A stretch of DNA of 64,000 nucleotides from Desulfocicer sp963675955 (GTDB lineage: Bacteria > Desulfobacterota > Desulfobacteria > Desulfobacterales > Desulfobacteraceae). The notes beneath the pieces are model-generated. The model searched no databases. It was not told the origin of the DNA and was given only the letters and a program-made list of their open reading frames with translations. Each line of letters begins with the position of its first letter. Positions within the stretch are counted from its first letter, which is position 1. Shown piece by piece: positions 26,800 through 35,531 of this stretch. Where the stretch lies: NCBI GenBank assembly GCA_963675955.2, contig CAXXVR010000010.1:124001-188000 (forward strand), in the 5' to 3' direction. The position numbers and the translations under genes were made by a program.

Positions 26800-26983
26800 T
26801 TTGCTTCAACACAAGCCACAAGACTAAATGAACTACAGTCAGTGCCATTGGGGGAATAGGTTTGTTGTTTTCCAGCACAGACCTCCCCCTGTTTAAGAAA
26901 AGTTATAAGCAAAAACAACGAAAGACAGCGGCATGACAAGCCTGAAAACCCGATATGGCATAATACCAAAGAATTTCAGAGGA

Positions 26984-27070
26984 CACATTCCCATTTTCCC
27001 AGTTCAACGCTTACTCAGAGAGGGGGCAGGCTTGCATTATTGTTACCAAACAGAAAAAATGGGAAATGCA
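26984..27070. repeat. Repeat family B, short copy
   Basis: ATTCCCATTTTCCCAGTTCA at 26988 onward, then GGGGGCAGGCTTGCATTATT near 27022, recur with few changes at 43761-43815. The right end AAAAAATGGGAAATG is a rough inverted copy of the left end. Lies between the convergent M24 peptidase and larE; the rest of this 295-bp gap shows no gene. Confidence 0.6.
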
Positions 27071-27094
27071 TCCGATTCAGATCAATTCATTGCA

Positions 27095-27898
27095 CTACAA
27101 CATTCGGTTCATCCTTCCACTGGCATATCCTTCAAGATCAAGTGAAACAAATTTAAACCCGTGTGCCTGCAGGGCCTTTGAGATTTTGCTTCTGAATGCT
27201 GGAGAAGATATTTTTTCAATATCTTCGGCTTTGCACTCAATCCGGGCAAGCGGACCATGGTGGCGCACCCGCACCCCCTCAAACCCAAGCAATTGCAGGT
27301 AATCCTCGGCATGTTTGATCTGCATGATCTTTTCCCGGGTCAGACACTCCCCATAGGGAATTCGTGTGGCAAGACAGGATTGTGAAGGCATATTCCAAGT
27401 TTCCAGTCCCATTTCCCTGGAGGCCTGTCGAATTTCGACCTTGCTCATACCGGCATCCACCAGTGGGGAGACAATCTCTTGCTCTTGGGCGGCCTTGAGC
27501 CCCGGCCGGTAATCGGACATGTCATCTGTGTTGACTCCATGGGCCAAAGTGGAGATACCCCACCTGTCAGCGGCAGCACACAACAGTGCAAAACCTTTGT
27601 TTTTACAGATATAGCACCGGTTTTTTTCATTTTTAACCAGGGCCTTATCCGACCATGGATCAAAAGAAATGATTTCATGGGGCAAGCCTATTTTACCGGC
27701 CATATATATGGCATGCTCCGTATCCTTATCTGACTGGAAATCTGAATCCAGGGTCAGCAGTACCACATTGCCTTTCATATATTTTTTTGCCATGGCCGCA
27801 AGAAAGGCGCTGTCAACACCTCCTGAAAAAGCAATGGCAATACCTTGATATCCCCCAATCAATATACCAAGTTGTTGAATTTTTTTCTGCACGATCAT
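27095..27898 (-). CDS. larE: LarE-type ATP-dependent sulfur transferase (PP-loop)
   Basis: 267 residues. PP-loop ATP pyrophosphatase motif AFSGGVDSAFLAAM, then NRCYICKNKGF, and MPSQSCLATRIPYGE, the last containing the cysteine position that in LarE donates or handles sulfur for the nickel-pincer cofactor of lactate racemase. No larB or larC is adjacent, so the sulfur acceptor may differ (inference). The ATG directly abuts AAAAGG; a GTG two codons later is better spaced and could be the true start. Confidence 0.85.
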   Translation of the reverse strand: MIVQKKIQQLGILIGGYQGIAIAFSGGVDSAFLAAMAKKYMKGNVVLLTLDSDFQSDKDTEHAIYMAGKIGLPHEIISFDPWSDKALVKNEKNRCYICKNKGFALLCAAADRWGISTLAHGVNTDDMSDYRPGLKAAQEQEIVSPLVDAGMSKVEIRQASREMGLETWNMPSQSCLATRIPYGECLTREKIMQIKHAEDYLQLLGFEGVRVRHHGPLARIECKAEDIEKISSPAFRSKISKALQAHGFKFVSLDLEGYASGRMNRML

Positions 27899-28239
27899 CC
27901 TTTTAGCGCTAACCCTTTAGATTAGCAAAATAAATACAGCCTTTTGTTTTGTCCCAACAAAGTATTTACAAACATCAAATTATTGTATATGTTTCGGTAT
28001 TTATTTTAAAGGATTATCCGTTAAAGTCATCATAACTCATCTTTCCGGGTGGATTTTTTTTGAGAGGTGTCAGGCCTGTTTTGTTATAACTTTTTACCAC
28101 ATGAATGCTTAAAATTATTTCAATAAAAAGCATGTAGTCTGTTAAATAGTGCAGGCTTTAATAAAACAAGCCGAACCCCGTCGAAAAAAGCCAGTTCCGA
28201 AAATTGAGTCATAATTTGAATTTTGATTAAAGGGGAGAC
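27899..28239. other. Intergenic region upstream of the repeat-rich membrane protein
   Basis: A/T-rich and divergent between larE and the repeat-protein gene, so it should hold promoters for both. 28124-28220 resembles 25489-25590 (family E, weak). AAAGGGGAG ends 5 nt before the ATG at 28240. No gene seen. Confidence 0.5.
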
Positions 28240-30114
28240 ATGGCTGCAACAAAAAAAAAGAAAACAGTGAAGAAAAAAGACGAAAAAACCACTGCTAAAA
28301 AAACCACAACAAAAAAGACTGCTGCCGCAGCAAAAAAGACCGCTGCTAAAAAGACTGCGACAAAAACCACTGCCAAGAAAACCGCTGCCAAAAAGACACC
28401 TGCAAAATCTAAAAAAACAACAAACAGTGAATCCATACAGCCTGTAGAAACAAAAAAAGCAGCTGAAGCATCCCAAACAAAAGAAAATACAATAGCCGAG
28501 GAAAAACGTATGGCTGAAGAACTTGCTGCAAAAAAGGCCAAAGAAGCTAAAATAGCCGAAGAAAAACGCCTGGCCGAAGAGGCTGCTGCTGCAAAAAAGG
28601 CTGAAGAAGAACGACTGGCCAAAGAGGCTAAAATAGCCGAAGAAAAACGTCTGGCCGAAGAGGCTGCCGCCAAAAAGGCCGAGGAAGAACGACTGGCCAA
28701 AGAGGCTAAAATAGCCGAAGAAAAACGTCTGGCCGAAGAGGCTGCTGCTGCAAAAAAGGCTGAAGAAGAACGACTGGCCAAAGAGGCTAAAATAGCCGAA
28801 GAAAAACGTCTGGCCGAAGAGGCTGCCGCCAAAAAGGCCGAGGAAGAACGACTGGCCAAAGAGGCTAAAATAGCCGAAGAAAAACGTCTGGCCGAAGAGG
28901 CTGCCGCCAAAAAGGCTGAAGAAGAACGACTGGCCAAAGAGGCTAAAATAGCCGAAGAAAAACGCCTGGCCGAAGAGGCTGCCGCCAAAAAGGCCGAGGA
29001 AGAACGACTGGCCAAAGAGGCTAAAATAGCCGAAGAAAAACGCCTGGCTGAAGAAGTGGCTGCCAAAAAGGCCGAGGAAGAACGACTGGCCAAAGAGGCT
29101 AAAATAGCCGAAGAAAAACGCCTGGCCGAAGAAGCTGCCGCCAAAAAGGCCGAGGAAGAACGACTGGCCAAAGAGGCTAAAATAGCCGAAGAAAAACGTC
29201 TGGCCGAAGAGGCTGCCGCCAAAAAGGCTGAAGAAGAACGACTGGCCAAAGAGGCTAAAATAGCCGAAGAAAAACGCCTGGCCGAAGAAGCGGCCGCCAA
29301 AAAGGCCGAGGAAGAACGACTGGCCAAAGAGGCTAAAATTGCCGAAGAAAAACGCCTGGCCGAAGAAGCTGCTGCTGCAAAAAAGGCCCAAGAAATAGCT
29401 GCTAAAAAGAGAGCCGCGGAAATTAACCAGGTAATCAAGGAGATTGCTTTAAAAGAAGCCATGGAAGCTGAAAATTCAAACACCCCTCCCCCACCCCCAA
29501 TCACTACCCCTGAAAAATGTATGGGAAAACCATTGATGATTGCAGGGTTATGCTTTATTCTTGTCGTTGCCATGATTGTCATATCAAGCTTTAACAATTC
29601 CAACAGGTACTACATCAAAGATACCTTCCAGGGTATGGAAATATGGAAAGGCGACTTTGCTCCTGTAAGCAAACATAAAATAGCTTTTATTGAAGGCATT
29701 GACTTTACTGGGGAAGAGAAAGCCTGCTACAACCAGAAAGAGGTCTTCCCCGTTGCTTTTTTCCATTACATAAACCTTGCAGAGGAGATTTTAAATGCAA
29801 AGGGGTCTGTGGACCTTGCAAAGCTGCGTGCCACCATTGATACCGCTGCAGGTTTTGCCACCGATGACCGGGACGAAGAAATGCTCAACGAGCTCCGGAC
29901 CCTCTTCTTCCAAGCTGCAGATAATTCAAACCATGGGGTAAAAAAAGACGCTGCGGTTCAGCCAGAAGGAAACTCATCTGAAATGGCTGCACATGACCAG
30001 ACCGCCACTAAATCCGTCAAGGTTGAAGAAAAAATCGTTCCAGAATCCCATGGAGAGGCAGCAGACGCTGAGCTTCAAAAAAAAGCTGGCCACGGCACAT
30101 CCTCACATAGCTAA
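28240..30114 (+). CDS. Histone-like Lys/Ala N-terminus, tandem coiled-coil repeats and single-TM protein
   Basis: 624 residues. Residues 1-62 are Lys/Ala/Thr-rich, like the tails of H1-type histone proteins. About residues 85-390 are 11 near-identical 26- or 27-residue repeats (KIAEEKRLAEEAAAKKAEEE unit) predicting one long charged helix. A membrane segment (PLMIAGLCFILVVAMIVISS) spans about 430-450, followed by a 170-residue globular tail with no recognised family (DTFQGMEIWKGDFAPVSKHK). The helix resembles TolA-like spacers, but TolA places its membrane anchor first, so the topology here is different. No tol genes nearby. The 78-bp DNA repeat keeps other frames open too. Confidence 0.8.
   Translation: MAATKKKKTVKKKDEKTTAKKTTTKKTAAAAKKTAAKKTATKTTAKKTAAKKTPAKSKKTTNSESIQPVETKKAAEASQTKENTIAEEKRMAEELAAKKAKEAKIAEEKRLAEEAAAAKKAEEERLAKEAKIAEEKRLAEEAAAKKAEEERLAKEAKIAEEKRLAEEAAAAKKAEEERLAKEAKIAEEKRLAEEAAAKKAEEERLAKEAKIAEEKRLAEEAAAKKAEEERLAKEAKIAEEKRLAEEAAAKKAEEERLAKEAKIAEEKRLAEEVAAKKAEEERLAKEAKIAEEKRLAEEAAAKKAEEERLAKEAKIAEEKRLAEEAAAKKAEEERLAKEAKIAEEKRLAEEAAAKKAEEERLAKEAKIAEEKRLAEEAAAAKKAQEIAAKKRAAEINQVIKEIALKEAMEAENSNTPPPPPITTPEKCMGKPLMIAGLCFILVVAMIVISSFNNSNRYYIKDTFQGMEIWKGDFAPVSKHKIAFIEGIDFTGEEKACYNQKEVFPVAFFHYINLAEEILNAKGSVDLAKLRATIDTAAGFATDDRDEEMLNELRTLFFQAADNSNHGVKKDAAVQPEGNSSEMAAHDQTATKSVKVEEKIVPESHGEAADAELQKKAGHGTSSHS
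28550..29395 (+). repeat. Tandem 78-bp repeat within a coding region
   Basis: Eleven copies of a 78- or 81-bp unit (26 or 27 codons). Copies differ mainly at synonymous sites (GCTGCCGCC against GCTGCTGCTGCA; GAGGAAGAACGA against GAAGAAGAACGA), which indicates recent expansion by slippage or unequal exchange. Confidence 0.88.
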
Positions 30115-30160
30115 AACGGGATAATAAACACCTTTTTGGAACGCTGAATCCAGTGTCCCC

Positions 30161-30189
30161 AAGAATGCCTAAAAAAAAGCATTCTTTAT
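30161..30189 (+). terminator. Probable terminator of the repeat-protein gene
   Basis: AAGAATGC and GCATTCTT arms around an A-rich loop, followed by TAT, 47 bp after the stop codon. The T run is short. Confidence 0.55.
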
Positions 30190-30306
30190 ATCACATCAAA
30201 AGTACTTTACACTTGTCAGGGTCGGGTACCAGAAAATGGTCATTCATCTCATAAAAGTGTAAAGTGTGGATAAAGGATGCCAGAAAAGCCAAGTCATCAA
30301 AATAAA

Positions 30307-30349
30307 TAAAGGCCCGTTTGAACTGCTATAACAGTCCGAACGGGCCTTT
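30307..30349. terminator. Hairpin terminator between convergent genes
   Basis: GGCCCGTTTGAACTG pairs with CAGTCCGAACGGGCC, then TTT. It lies between the rightward repeat-protein gene and the leftward monooxygenase gene and could act in either direction. Confidence 0.65.
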
Positions 30350-30409
30350 GTTGCAGGAAATATTTTTTTATGTTTCAGCAATATGTAAGATAGGTGCGGC
30401 TGAACATTT

Positions 30410-30694
30410 TCAGTTTTGATACACCTCACATGTTGTTTTCCCTTCCGTCAATGCATCAATTTTTTCCTGATAGTTTCTGCGTTCATCGCTGACAAGCCAT
30501 CTTGTCCAGTCATCAATGCTTTGCCATCGACTGATAATAAGACACTTTCCCGGCGCATCAATCCGCCGGAGGGTCTCGCCTCCGATGTAACCCTTCTGCT
30601 GCATGGCAGCCGACCGCATTTCCATAAAAATCAAACCAAGTTCAATTGAAACCGTCTCAGGAATTTCTCTCTTGATAAGTACTTTAATGGTCAT
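30410..30694 (-). CDS. Antibiotic biosynthesis monooxygenase (ABM)-fold protein
   Basis: 94 residues, dimeric ferredoxin-like alpha/beta barrel family. IGGETLRRIDAPGKCLIISR then WQSIDDWTRWLVSDERRNYQ is the typical strand/helix pattern ending in the conserved Trp-rich segment. Cofactor-independent oxygenases or heme-degrading enzymes belong here, but many members have no known activity. Single gene with its own upstream region. Confidence 0.8.
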   Translation of the reverse strand: MTIKVLIKREIPETVSIELGLIFMEMRSAAMQQKGYIGGETLRRIDAPGKCLIISRWQSIDDWTRWLVSDERRNYQEKIDALTEGKTTCEVYQN

Positions 30695-30845
30695 GGCATC
30701 CTCCCTTAATCCAAGGCTGTTTTTGTCAGAAAATTAATTGACACGCATTCAGAATATCACAGGCCCTCATGGAAAAAAAACAGATTTTATGCATTATAGG
30801 GTTGACTCATACAAAGGCATGGGGTATAAGACGTTCATCATTTGC

Positions 30846-30919
30846 TGGGTGATCGTCCAATGGCAGGACTACGGACTCTGACTCCGTCAATTAAGGTTCG
30901 AATCCTTATCACCCAGCCA
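30846..30919 (+). tRNA. tRNA-Gln (anticodon CTG)
   Basis: 74 nt with encoded CCA. Acceptor TGGGTGA / TCACCCA, anticodon loop CTCTGAC, T-arm AAGGTTCGAATCCTT. Confidence 0.95.
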
Positions 30920-30929
30920 CACAGCATAT

Positions 30930-30967
30930 AAGGCTTTCAGCGGTTTTCGTTGAAAGCCTTTTTTTTT
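30930..30967 (+). terminator. Rho-independent terminator of tRNA-Gln
   Basis: AAGGCTTTCAGCG pairs with CGTTGAAAGCCTT, followed by a run of T, 11 bp after the tRNA. The left arm sequence also follows tRNA-Pro at about 19951, there without a matching right arm. Confidence 0.85.
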
Positions 30968-31044
30968 ATTCATTTTGAAAACGATCCCCATAGCCTCGAT
31001 TTCCACTGATGCATTTAAACCCGAAAGAAGACAGGTGAATAACT

Positions 31045-32025
31045 TTGAAGAAAAGAACATTTAAAAAAATACTTGTCACCGGGGCTACTGGTGTTGCCGG
31101 CCCAGCACTTGTAAAAAAATTACTGACAAAAGGCTATGATGTCAGAATTTTTTCCCGGCATTGCCCGGATCATAAAGGATTGCCCGATGAAGTGGAACGA
31201 TGTCAGGGAAATATCCTTGATCCGGAGGCCGTTTCCCGGGCCATGGAAAATGCAGATGCTGTATTTCACCTTGCCGCAAAACTCCATGATACCCGGGGAA
31301 CATCTCCGGAACAGGCCTATCTGCGCACGAACGTAGAAGGGACACGACTGCTTATCAATACCGCCCGCTCAGCCGGCGTTAAACGCTTTATCTTCTTCAG
31401 TACCATCAACGTCTATGGGGTTTGCAATTCCCATAATTGTTTTGATGAAAACTCCCCCACCACACCCAACGATGCCTATTCCCGTTCAAAGCTAACGGCA
31501 GAAGGACTTGTACGTGAGGCAGGCAGCCTGGCACCGGATGATTTTGATGTAGTGATCCTGAGATTGGCGGCTGTCTATGGAAAAGGCATGAAGGGTAATT
31601 ATAACCTCTTGATCCGTTATTTAAAAAAAGGGGGCTTTGTGATGCTGGGAAGCGGCGATAACCGTCGGACCTTGATCTTTGATGAAGATCTGGCACTGGC
31701 ATCTGTTCTGGCCCTGGAACACCCTGGTGCCGGTGGGAAAACATACAATATCACAGATGGATCGGTTCACACATTTAATGAGATTGTCCACGCCATGTGT
31801 GAGGCCATGGGCAGAAAGGCCTTTTTTATCAAAATTCCTGAAACACTGATCCGAAGGGGTATCCTTAAACACAAAAAAAAATATCCCCAGCCATTAAGAA
31901 TGTTTTGCAGGGCAGCAGAAAAACAAATGGAAAGCCTTGGGGTTTCAGGGCAGAAAATCCGGACAGAACTGGGTTTTGCTCCTGAATACACTCTTAAAAA
32001 GGGCTGGCGTAAGGTTATTTCATAA
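31045..32025 (+). CDS. NAD-dependent epimerase/dehydratase (extended SDR)
   Basis: 326 residues. Rossmann start ILVTGATGVAGPALVKKL, Asn/Asp region RCQGNILDPEAV, catalytic FFSTINVYG (Thr/Ser) and DAYSRSKLTAEG (Tyr-x3-Lys). Acts on a nucleotide sugar or a similar substrate, not identifiable here. TTG start at 31045 with AGGTGA upstream. No sugar-metabolism neighbours. Confidence 0.88.
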   Translation: MKKRTFKKILVTGATGVAGPALVKKLLTKGYDVRIFSRHCPDHKGLPDEVERCQGNILDPEAVSRAMENADAVFHLAAKLHDTRGTSPEQAYLRTNVEGTRLLINTARSAGVKRFIFFSTINVYGVCNSHNCFDENSPTTPNDAYSRSKLTAEGLVREAGSLAPDDFDVVILRLAAVYGKGMKGNYNLLIRYLKKGGFVMLGSGDNRRTLIFDEDLALASVLALEHPGAGGKTYNITDGSVHTFNEIVHAMCEAMGRKAFFIKIPETLIRRGILKHKKKYPQPLRMFCRAAEKQMESLGVSGQKIRTELGFAPEYTLKKGWRKVIS

Positions 32026-32100
32026 CCCGACCAGCGTTAAGAACTCAGGCATGCCCCTTCATCCAAATCTTATAAACATAAAAAAGATTGAACATCGAGG

Positions 32101-32412
32101 TTACTTTTTTTCCTCACCCCGCAGCACCACGGTGAGCACATTATTATATGTACCAAAAGAATTAAGCAGACTCCGGGGATGGTCGGGATCTTCCTGCCAG
32201 TTCCCGTCAACAATATATTTGTACTCATAGGTTCCAGGTTTAATCACAACTGTTTTTTTCCAGGTTCCTTCATTGCCTTTTTTCATCTTATGTTTCTTGA
32301 CATCCCATTGATTAAAATCCCCCACAAGAAATACCTCTTTTGCCTGGGGGGCATGGAATGAAAAAGAAATTCGTCTCCGACTGGGTTTTTGTGAAGATTT
32401 TTTTACTGACAT
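32101..32412 (-). CDS. Glycogen-binding-type (CBM48/AMPK early-set) domain protein
   Basis: 103 residues, a single carbohydrate-binding domain: ISFSFHAPQAKEVFLVGDFN, WDVKKHKMKKGNEGTWKKTV, YEYKYIVDGNWQEDPDHP. These match the isoamylase N-terminal/AMPK-beta glycogen-binding fold. Alone it would bind glycogen or maltodextrin; catalytic partners are not visible. GGGAGT lies 6 nt upstream of the ATG. Confidence 0.87.
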   Translation of the reverse strand: MSVKKSSQKPSRRRISFSFHAPQAKEVFLVGDFNQWDVKKHKMKKGNEGTWKKTVVIKPGTYEYKYIVDGNWQEDPDHPRSLLNSFGTYNNVLTVVLRGEEKK

Positions 32413-32493
32413 GTCAACACTCCCTTATTTAAGATGAAATGGATAATCTGCCAGAATCAGGCAAATTAAAACCTTAACAACATTCAACCCCTC

Positions 32494-33228
32494 TTAACCT
32501 TCAAAAATATATCCCACCGAACGTCTGCTCTTAAAATACACCGGTTTTTTTGGATCTTTTTCAAAATATTTTCGAAGCCGCACCATGAAATTATCCACCG
32601 TACGGGTGGTGGTACTACTGGAATACCCCCAGCCCGCTTTTAAAAGTTCTTCCCGGGGAACGGGCCTTCCCCGGTTGGCAATGAGGACTCGCAGCAACAT
32701 TACCTCCTGTTCGGTCAACACAATTTCACCGTTAATACAACGGGCCTTGGCCGTGATAAAGTCCACCACATTATTACCAAAACGATATTCATCACCACTG
32801 AAAATATCCGTTTCTGCAGATGCAGCAGAGGGGGTATCTGCAACCGTCCAGGATTGCCTTTCCAGGAGGCGCTGAATTCTCAACAGAAATTCATCCAAAT
32901 CAAAGGGTTTTGCAAGATAGTCATCCACCCCGCAACGAAGGCCTTTGACCTTATCTTCCACACTGCTCTTGGCAGAAAGAATCAGTACCGGCAATCTTGC
33001 ATCATCGCTTCTGATGGTACGAAGCACAGACAAACCATCCATCATGGGCAGCATGATATCAAGAACAATAAGATGGGGATGCCAGGAGCGCCATGCATCA
33101 ATGCCCTCAATACCATCCGATGCAAGCATGACCTCATAGCCCTTCATGGAAAGGTTCAATCGAATGCCCTCGGCAATGTGCGTCTCATCTTCAATTACCA
33201 GGATACGCTTTTTGTGATCATTTTCCAT
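32494..33228 (-). CDS. OmpR/PhoB-family response regulator
   Basis: 244 residues. Receiver domain with acidic pocket ILVIEDETHI, phosphoacceptor Asp in LIVLDIMLPMMDG, conserved Lys in YLAKPFDLDEFL. C-terminal winged helix (EVMLLRVLIANRGRPVPREE, TVDNFMVRLRKYFEKDPKKP). It overlaps the end of the kinase gene upstream by 34 bp, so the two form a cognate pair. Output genes are unknown. Confidence 0.94.
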   Translation of the reverse strand: MENDHKKRILVIEDETHIAEGIRLNLSMKGYEVMLASDGIEGIDAWRSWHPHLIVLDIMLPMMDGLSVLRTIRSDDARLPVLILSAKSSVEDKVKGLRCGVDDYLAKPFDLDEFLLRIQRLLERQSWTVADTPSAASAETDIFSGDEYRFGNNVVDFITAKARCINGEIVLTEQEVMLLRVLIANRGRPVPREELLKAGWGYSSSTTTRTVDNFMVRLRKYFEKDPKKPVYFKSRRSVGYIFEG

Positions 33229-34217
33229 AAATTTTTTCCTTTGATATTATCTGCCCCTTCCTTGGGCAGATACAGGGTAAAAACAGCCCCATACCCCTTT
33301 CCCCGGGACCGGGCAGCCACCTTCCAACCATGGATTCGTGCAATACTCAATACAAGATATAGGCCAAGGCCGCTTCCCTTGACCCCTTTTACCCCGCTGT
33401 CCGGGGCCTGATAAAATTTTCGAAAAATTTTTTTAATTTCCGCCTGTTCTATGCCAATGCCATTATCCTCAAAATCAATCATCAGTCTCTGTTTTCGAGT
33501 CCTGAAGACAATGCGGACAGTGGGTTCTGCCTTATCATTATATTTTACCGCATTGGAAAGAAGGTTCATGATCAGCATTTCAAACAAAAGCATATTAACA
33601 GGATATATAAATTCAGGGGAAGGACTTTCCACAGTTATCCGGCTGTTTCGAAATAAAGAACGATTCTGATCACAGAAACCCTGAATAAGATCAACCAGAT
33701 TTTCCCTGGTGGATTCAGCCCCAAAGGTTCTGCTCTCAATGCGGGCAAGATTTAAAATGCTGTTAATATTTTCCGTCAGACGAGCCACATCAGCCAGCAT
33801 GTATTGACTGTACTTTCTGATATCCGCCACGGACAGCGGGTGGCGTACAAAGGATTCAAGGTAAATTTTCAGGGAGGTCACAGGGGTTTTCAGCTCATGG
33901 GTGAAATTGTATATAAAATTGTGCTGAAGCCGGAAAAGCCGAACCGTGCGCTGGTAATAAATAAATGCCAGGAAAATACCGGCCAGCACCACTGTAATTA
34001 AAAGGGTAAGAACCAATATGGTCATCCCGGTTCTGGAGGGAAATATCTGTCCTGGATCAATGTTGAATTTTTTAATGATCACCTCAAGGGCCGCGGTGAT
34101 ATCCATGTACCAGTAAATGGTTAAAATCAATGCCGTGGCAAGGGCAATGATGGAGCACGCAAAAATAAGCACGGGGTGGAGATACCAGCGGGTTGGATTA
34201 TAAATCTGAAAGCTCAT
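33195..34217 (-). CDS. Membrane sensor histidine kinase
   Basis: About 340 residues with two membrane helices (near residues 18-45 and 70-95) and a short periplasmic loop, no HAMP evident. The H-box is NFTHELKTPVTSLK, N-box LLSNAVKYND, G1 DNGIGIE and G2 GSGLGLYLV. The ATG at 34217 is preferred over an upstream TTG at 34235; neither has a strong ribosome site. Pairs with the response regulator downstream. Confidence 0.92.
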   Translation of the reverse strand: MSFQIYNPTRWYLHPVLIFACSIIALATALILTIYWYMDITAALEVIIKKFNIDPGQIFPSRTGMTILVLTLLITVVLAGIFLAFIYYQRTVRLFRLQHNFIYNFTHELKTPVTSLKIYLESFVRHPLSVADIRKYSQYMLADVARLTENINSILNLARIESRTFGAESTRENLVDLIQGFCDQNRSLFRNSRITVESPSPEFIYPVNMLLFEMLIMNLLSNAVKYNDKAEPTVRIVFRTRKQRLMIDFEDNGIGIEQAEIKKIFRKFYQAPDSGVKGVKGSGLGLYLVLSIARIHGWKVAARSRGKGYGAVFTLYLPKEGADNIKGKNLWKMITKSVSW

Positions 34218-34346
34218 GGCGCTATGATGCGACAAAACACATAAGGAATCAAGGATTTCCTGGCACAGGCATGTAAACTTCTTGGCTTATGTTGAATTTC
34301 AGGATTTTACTGAAATGGCAGGTCAATATGGGTCCTGACAAAATAC

Positions 34347-34381
34347 AAAAAGGCCCTGGATTTTAAATCCAGGGCCTTTTT
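34347..34381. terminator. Rho-independent terminator downstream of tRNA-Asn
   Basis: AAAAAGGCCCTGGAT and ATCCAGGGCCTTTTT form a symmetric A/T-flanked hairpin that can work on both strands. It separates tRNA-Asn from the kinase promoter. Confidence 0.88.
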
Positions 34382-34418
34382 CATTATGAGGTGCACCTTG
34401 ATGATGCATACTTTCGTT

Positions 34419-34494
34419 TGGCTCCCCAGCACGGATTTGAACCGCGGACAAAGTGGTTAACAGCCACTCGCTCTGCCGACTGAGCTACTGGGGA
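34419..34494 (-). tRNA. tRNA-Asn (anticodon GTT)
   Basis: 76 nt with encoded CCA. Acceptor TCCCCAG / CTGGGGA, D-arm AGCTCAGTCGGCAGAGC, anticodon loop CTGTTAA, T-arm CGGTTCAAATCCG. Confidence 0.95.
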
Positions 34495-34738
34495 GCAGAG
34501 GCCTTCGTTGGTCAGCCGTAAGGCCGTTTCCGTCGAAGACTCGATGCTTATACCCCGGCAGCCATCAGGTGTCAAGAAAAAAAATTAACCAATTGACATT
34601 TTTTTTTGAAAGTCTATATTTCAACCATCTTTCAGGGTGTCCATTACCTTCCGGACAGGCTGGTAAACCCCACCCGGAAATAATGAAATATCAGCCATGA
34701 CAGATAAACCCGTCACAATAAAAGAAAGGATTCTCATT

Positions 34739-35194
34739 ATGATTACAGAACAAGGCATCATCACCGGTACAGCCGAAACCATGGCATGGGTAAAAACCGT
34801 CAGATCAAAATCCTGCGACTCCTGCGAATCAAGGGACTCCTGCGCCGAAGGGGGCAAATCAAGGGAAATGATTGTTCAGGTGGAAAACTCTTTAAATGCC
34901 AAAACAGGGGATCAAGTGGTCATAGGATTTGACTCTGCACCCATGTTGCAGCTTTCCTTTGTCCTTTATATCTTTCCTGTAATCTTTCTTATCACCGGCG
35001 CCGTGCTGGGACAAAATTTTGCACCTAACCTGGCCATGGACGAATCGGCTGCCTCCATACTGGCAGGTCTGGCATTTTTTGCCCTTTCCTTTGGGGTGGT
35101 ACGCCTTTTCAACAACCGGTTTGCAGATAAAAAAGAATTCAAACCATTTCTGGTGCGCTTTGCTAGAAACACCGAATCCTGCAGTAAATCTTGA
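34739..35194 (+). CDS. rseC: RseC/SoxR-reducing-system family protein
   Basis: About 151 residues. A small cytoplasmic N-terminal domain has a Cys cluster (SKSCDSCESRDSCAEGG), followed by two membrane helices (LSFVLYIFPVIFLITGAVLG; ASILAGLAFFALSFGVVRLF), the layout of RseC. The family is linked to Rnf complexes and SoxR reduction, and here it lies just upstream of the cytochrome-rnf operon. The start at 34739 has AAAGGA upstream; the open frame also permits 34697, without a ribosome site. Confidence 0.85.
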   Translation: MITEQGIITGTAETMAWVKTVRSKSCDSCESRDSCAEGGKSREMIVQVENSLNAKTGDQVVIGFDSAPMLQLSFVLYIFPVIFLITGAVLGQNFAPNLAMDESAASILAGLAFFALSFGVVRLFNNRFADKKEFKPFLVRFARNTESCSKS

Positions 35195-35531
35195 TTTCAG
35201 GAGATGGGTTGCCCCCTGCCACCCATCCCCTGCACTTTCATCTCTTCATTATATTGCACCATGGGACATATTGCGCCATGGGACCATTGTGTTTTTTTCT
35301 GTAAAAAATAACTCTCTGAGTATTTCCCAGAGGTAAATATAATGCTCACAATTACCCCAACCGATCTCTATTGCATTCCCCATAAAAGTCAACCCCTCTG
35401 ACACACAATTTTTAAAACCAAAAATATTTTTCACTTGAATATTGTCCCTTTCTGGGATAGTAAGCTTAGAGTTTAGCGTATCGTCATTTGCACTGTTAAC
35501 CGCTTTACCGATTAAGGATGAGGCAAGAACC
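35195..35531. other. Intergenic region between rseC and the cytochrome/rnf operon
   Basis: Contains GATGGGTTGCCCCCTGCCAC then CCATC (hairpin, 35204-35228), a possible rseC terminator, and a repeated CCATGGGAC near 35259 and 35277. The rnf operon promoter should lie here but no clear -35/-10 pair stands out. No gene seen. Confidence 0.45.

Noticed and set aside
28550..29395. Regular direct repeats that could suggest a CRISPR array
   Set aside because: Repeats are contiguous, in frame with a protein, and have no unique spacers; the same holds for 49479-50700. No cas genes are present.
28120..29603. Two long minus-strand open frames (423 and 458 residues) opposite the coiled-coil repeat gene
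   Set aside because: They consist of the same 26-residue periodicity read backwards (SSARRFSSAILASLASRS and FFGYFSLFGQSF units), have no ribosome site and exist only because the 78-bp repeat lacks stops in those frames.
35442..35531. N-terminal extension of the tetraheme cytochrome
   Set aside because: It would put 30 extra residues before the signal peptide; the ATG at 35532 gives a normal exported protein.
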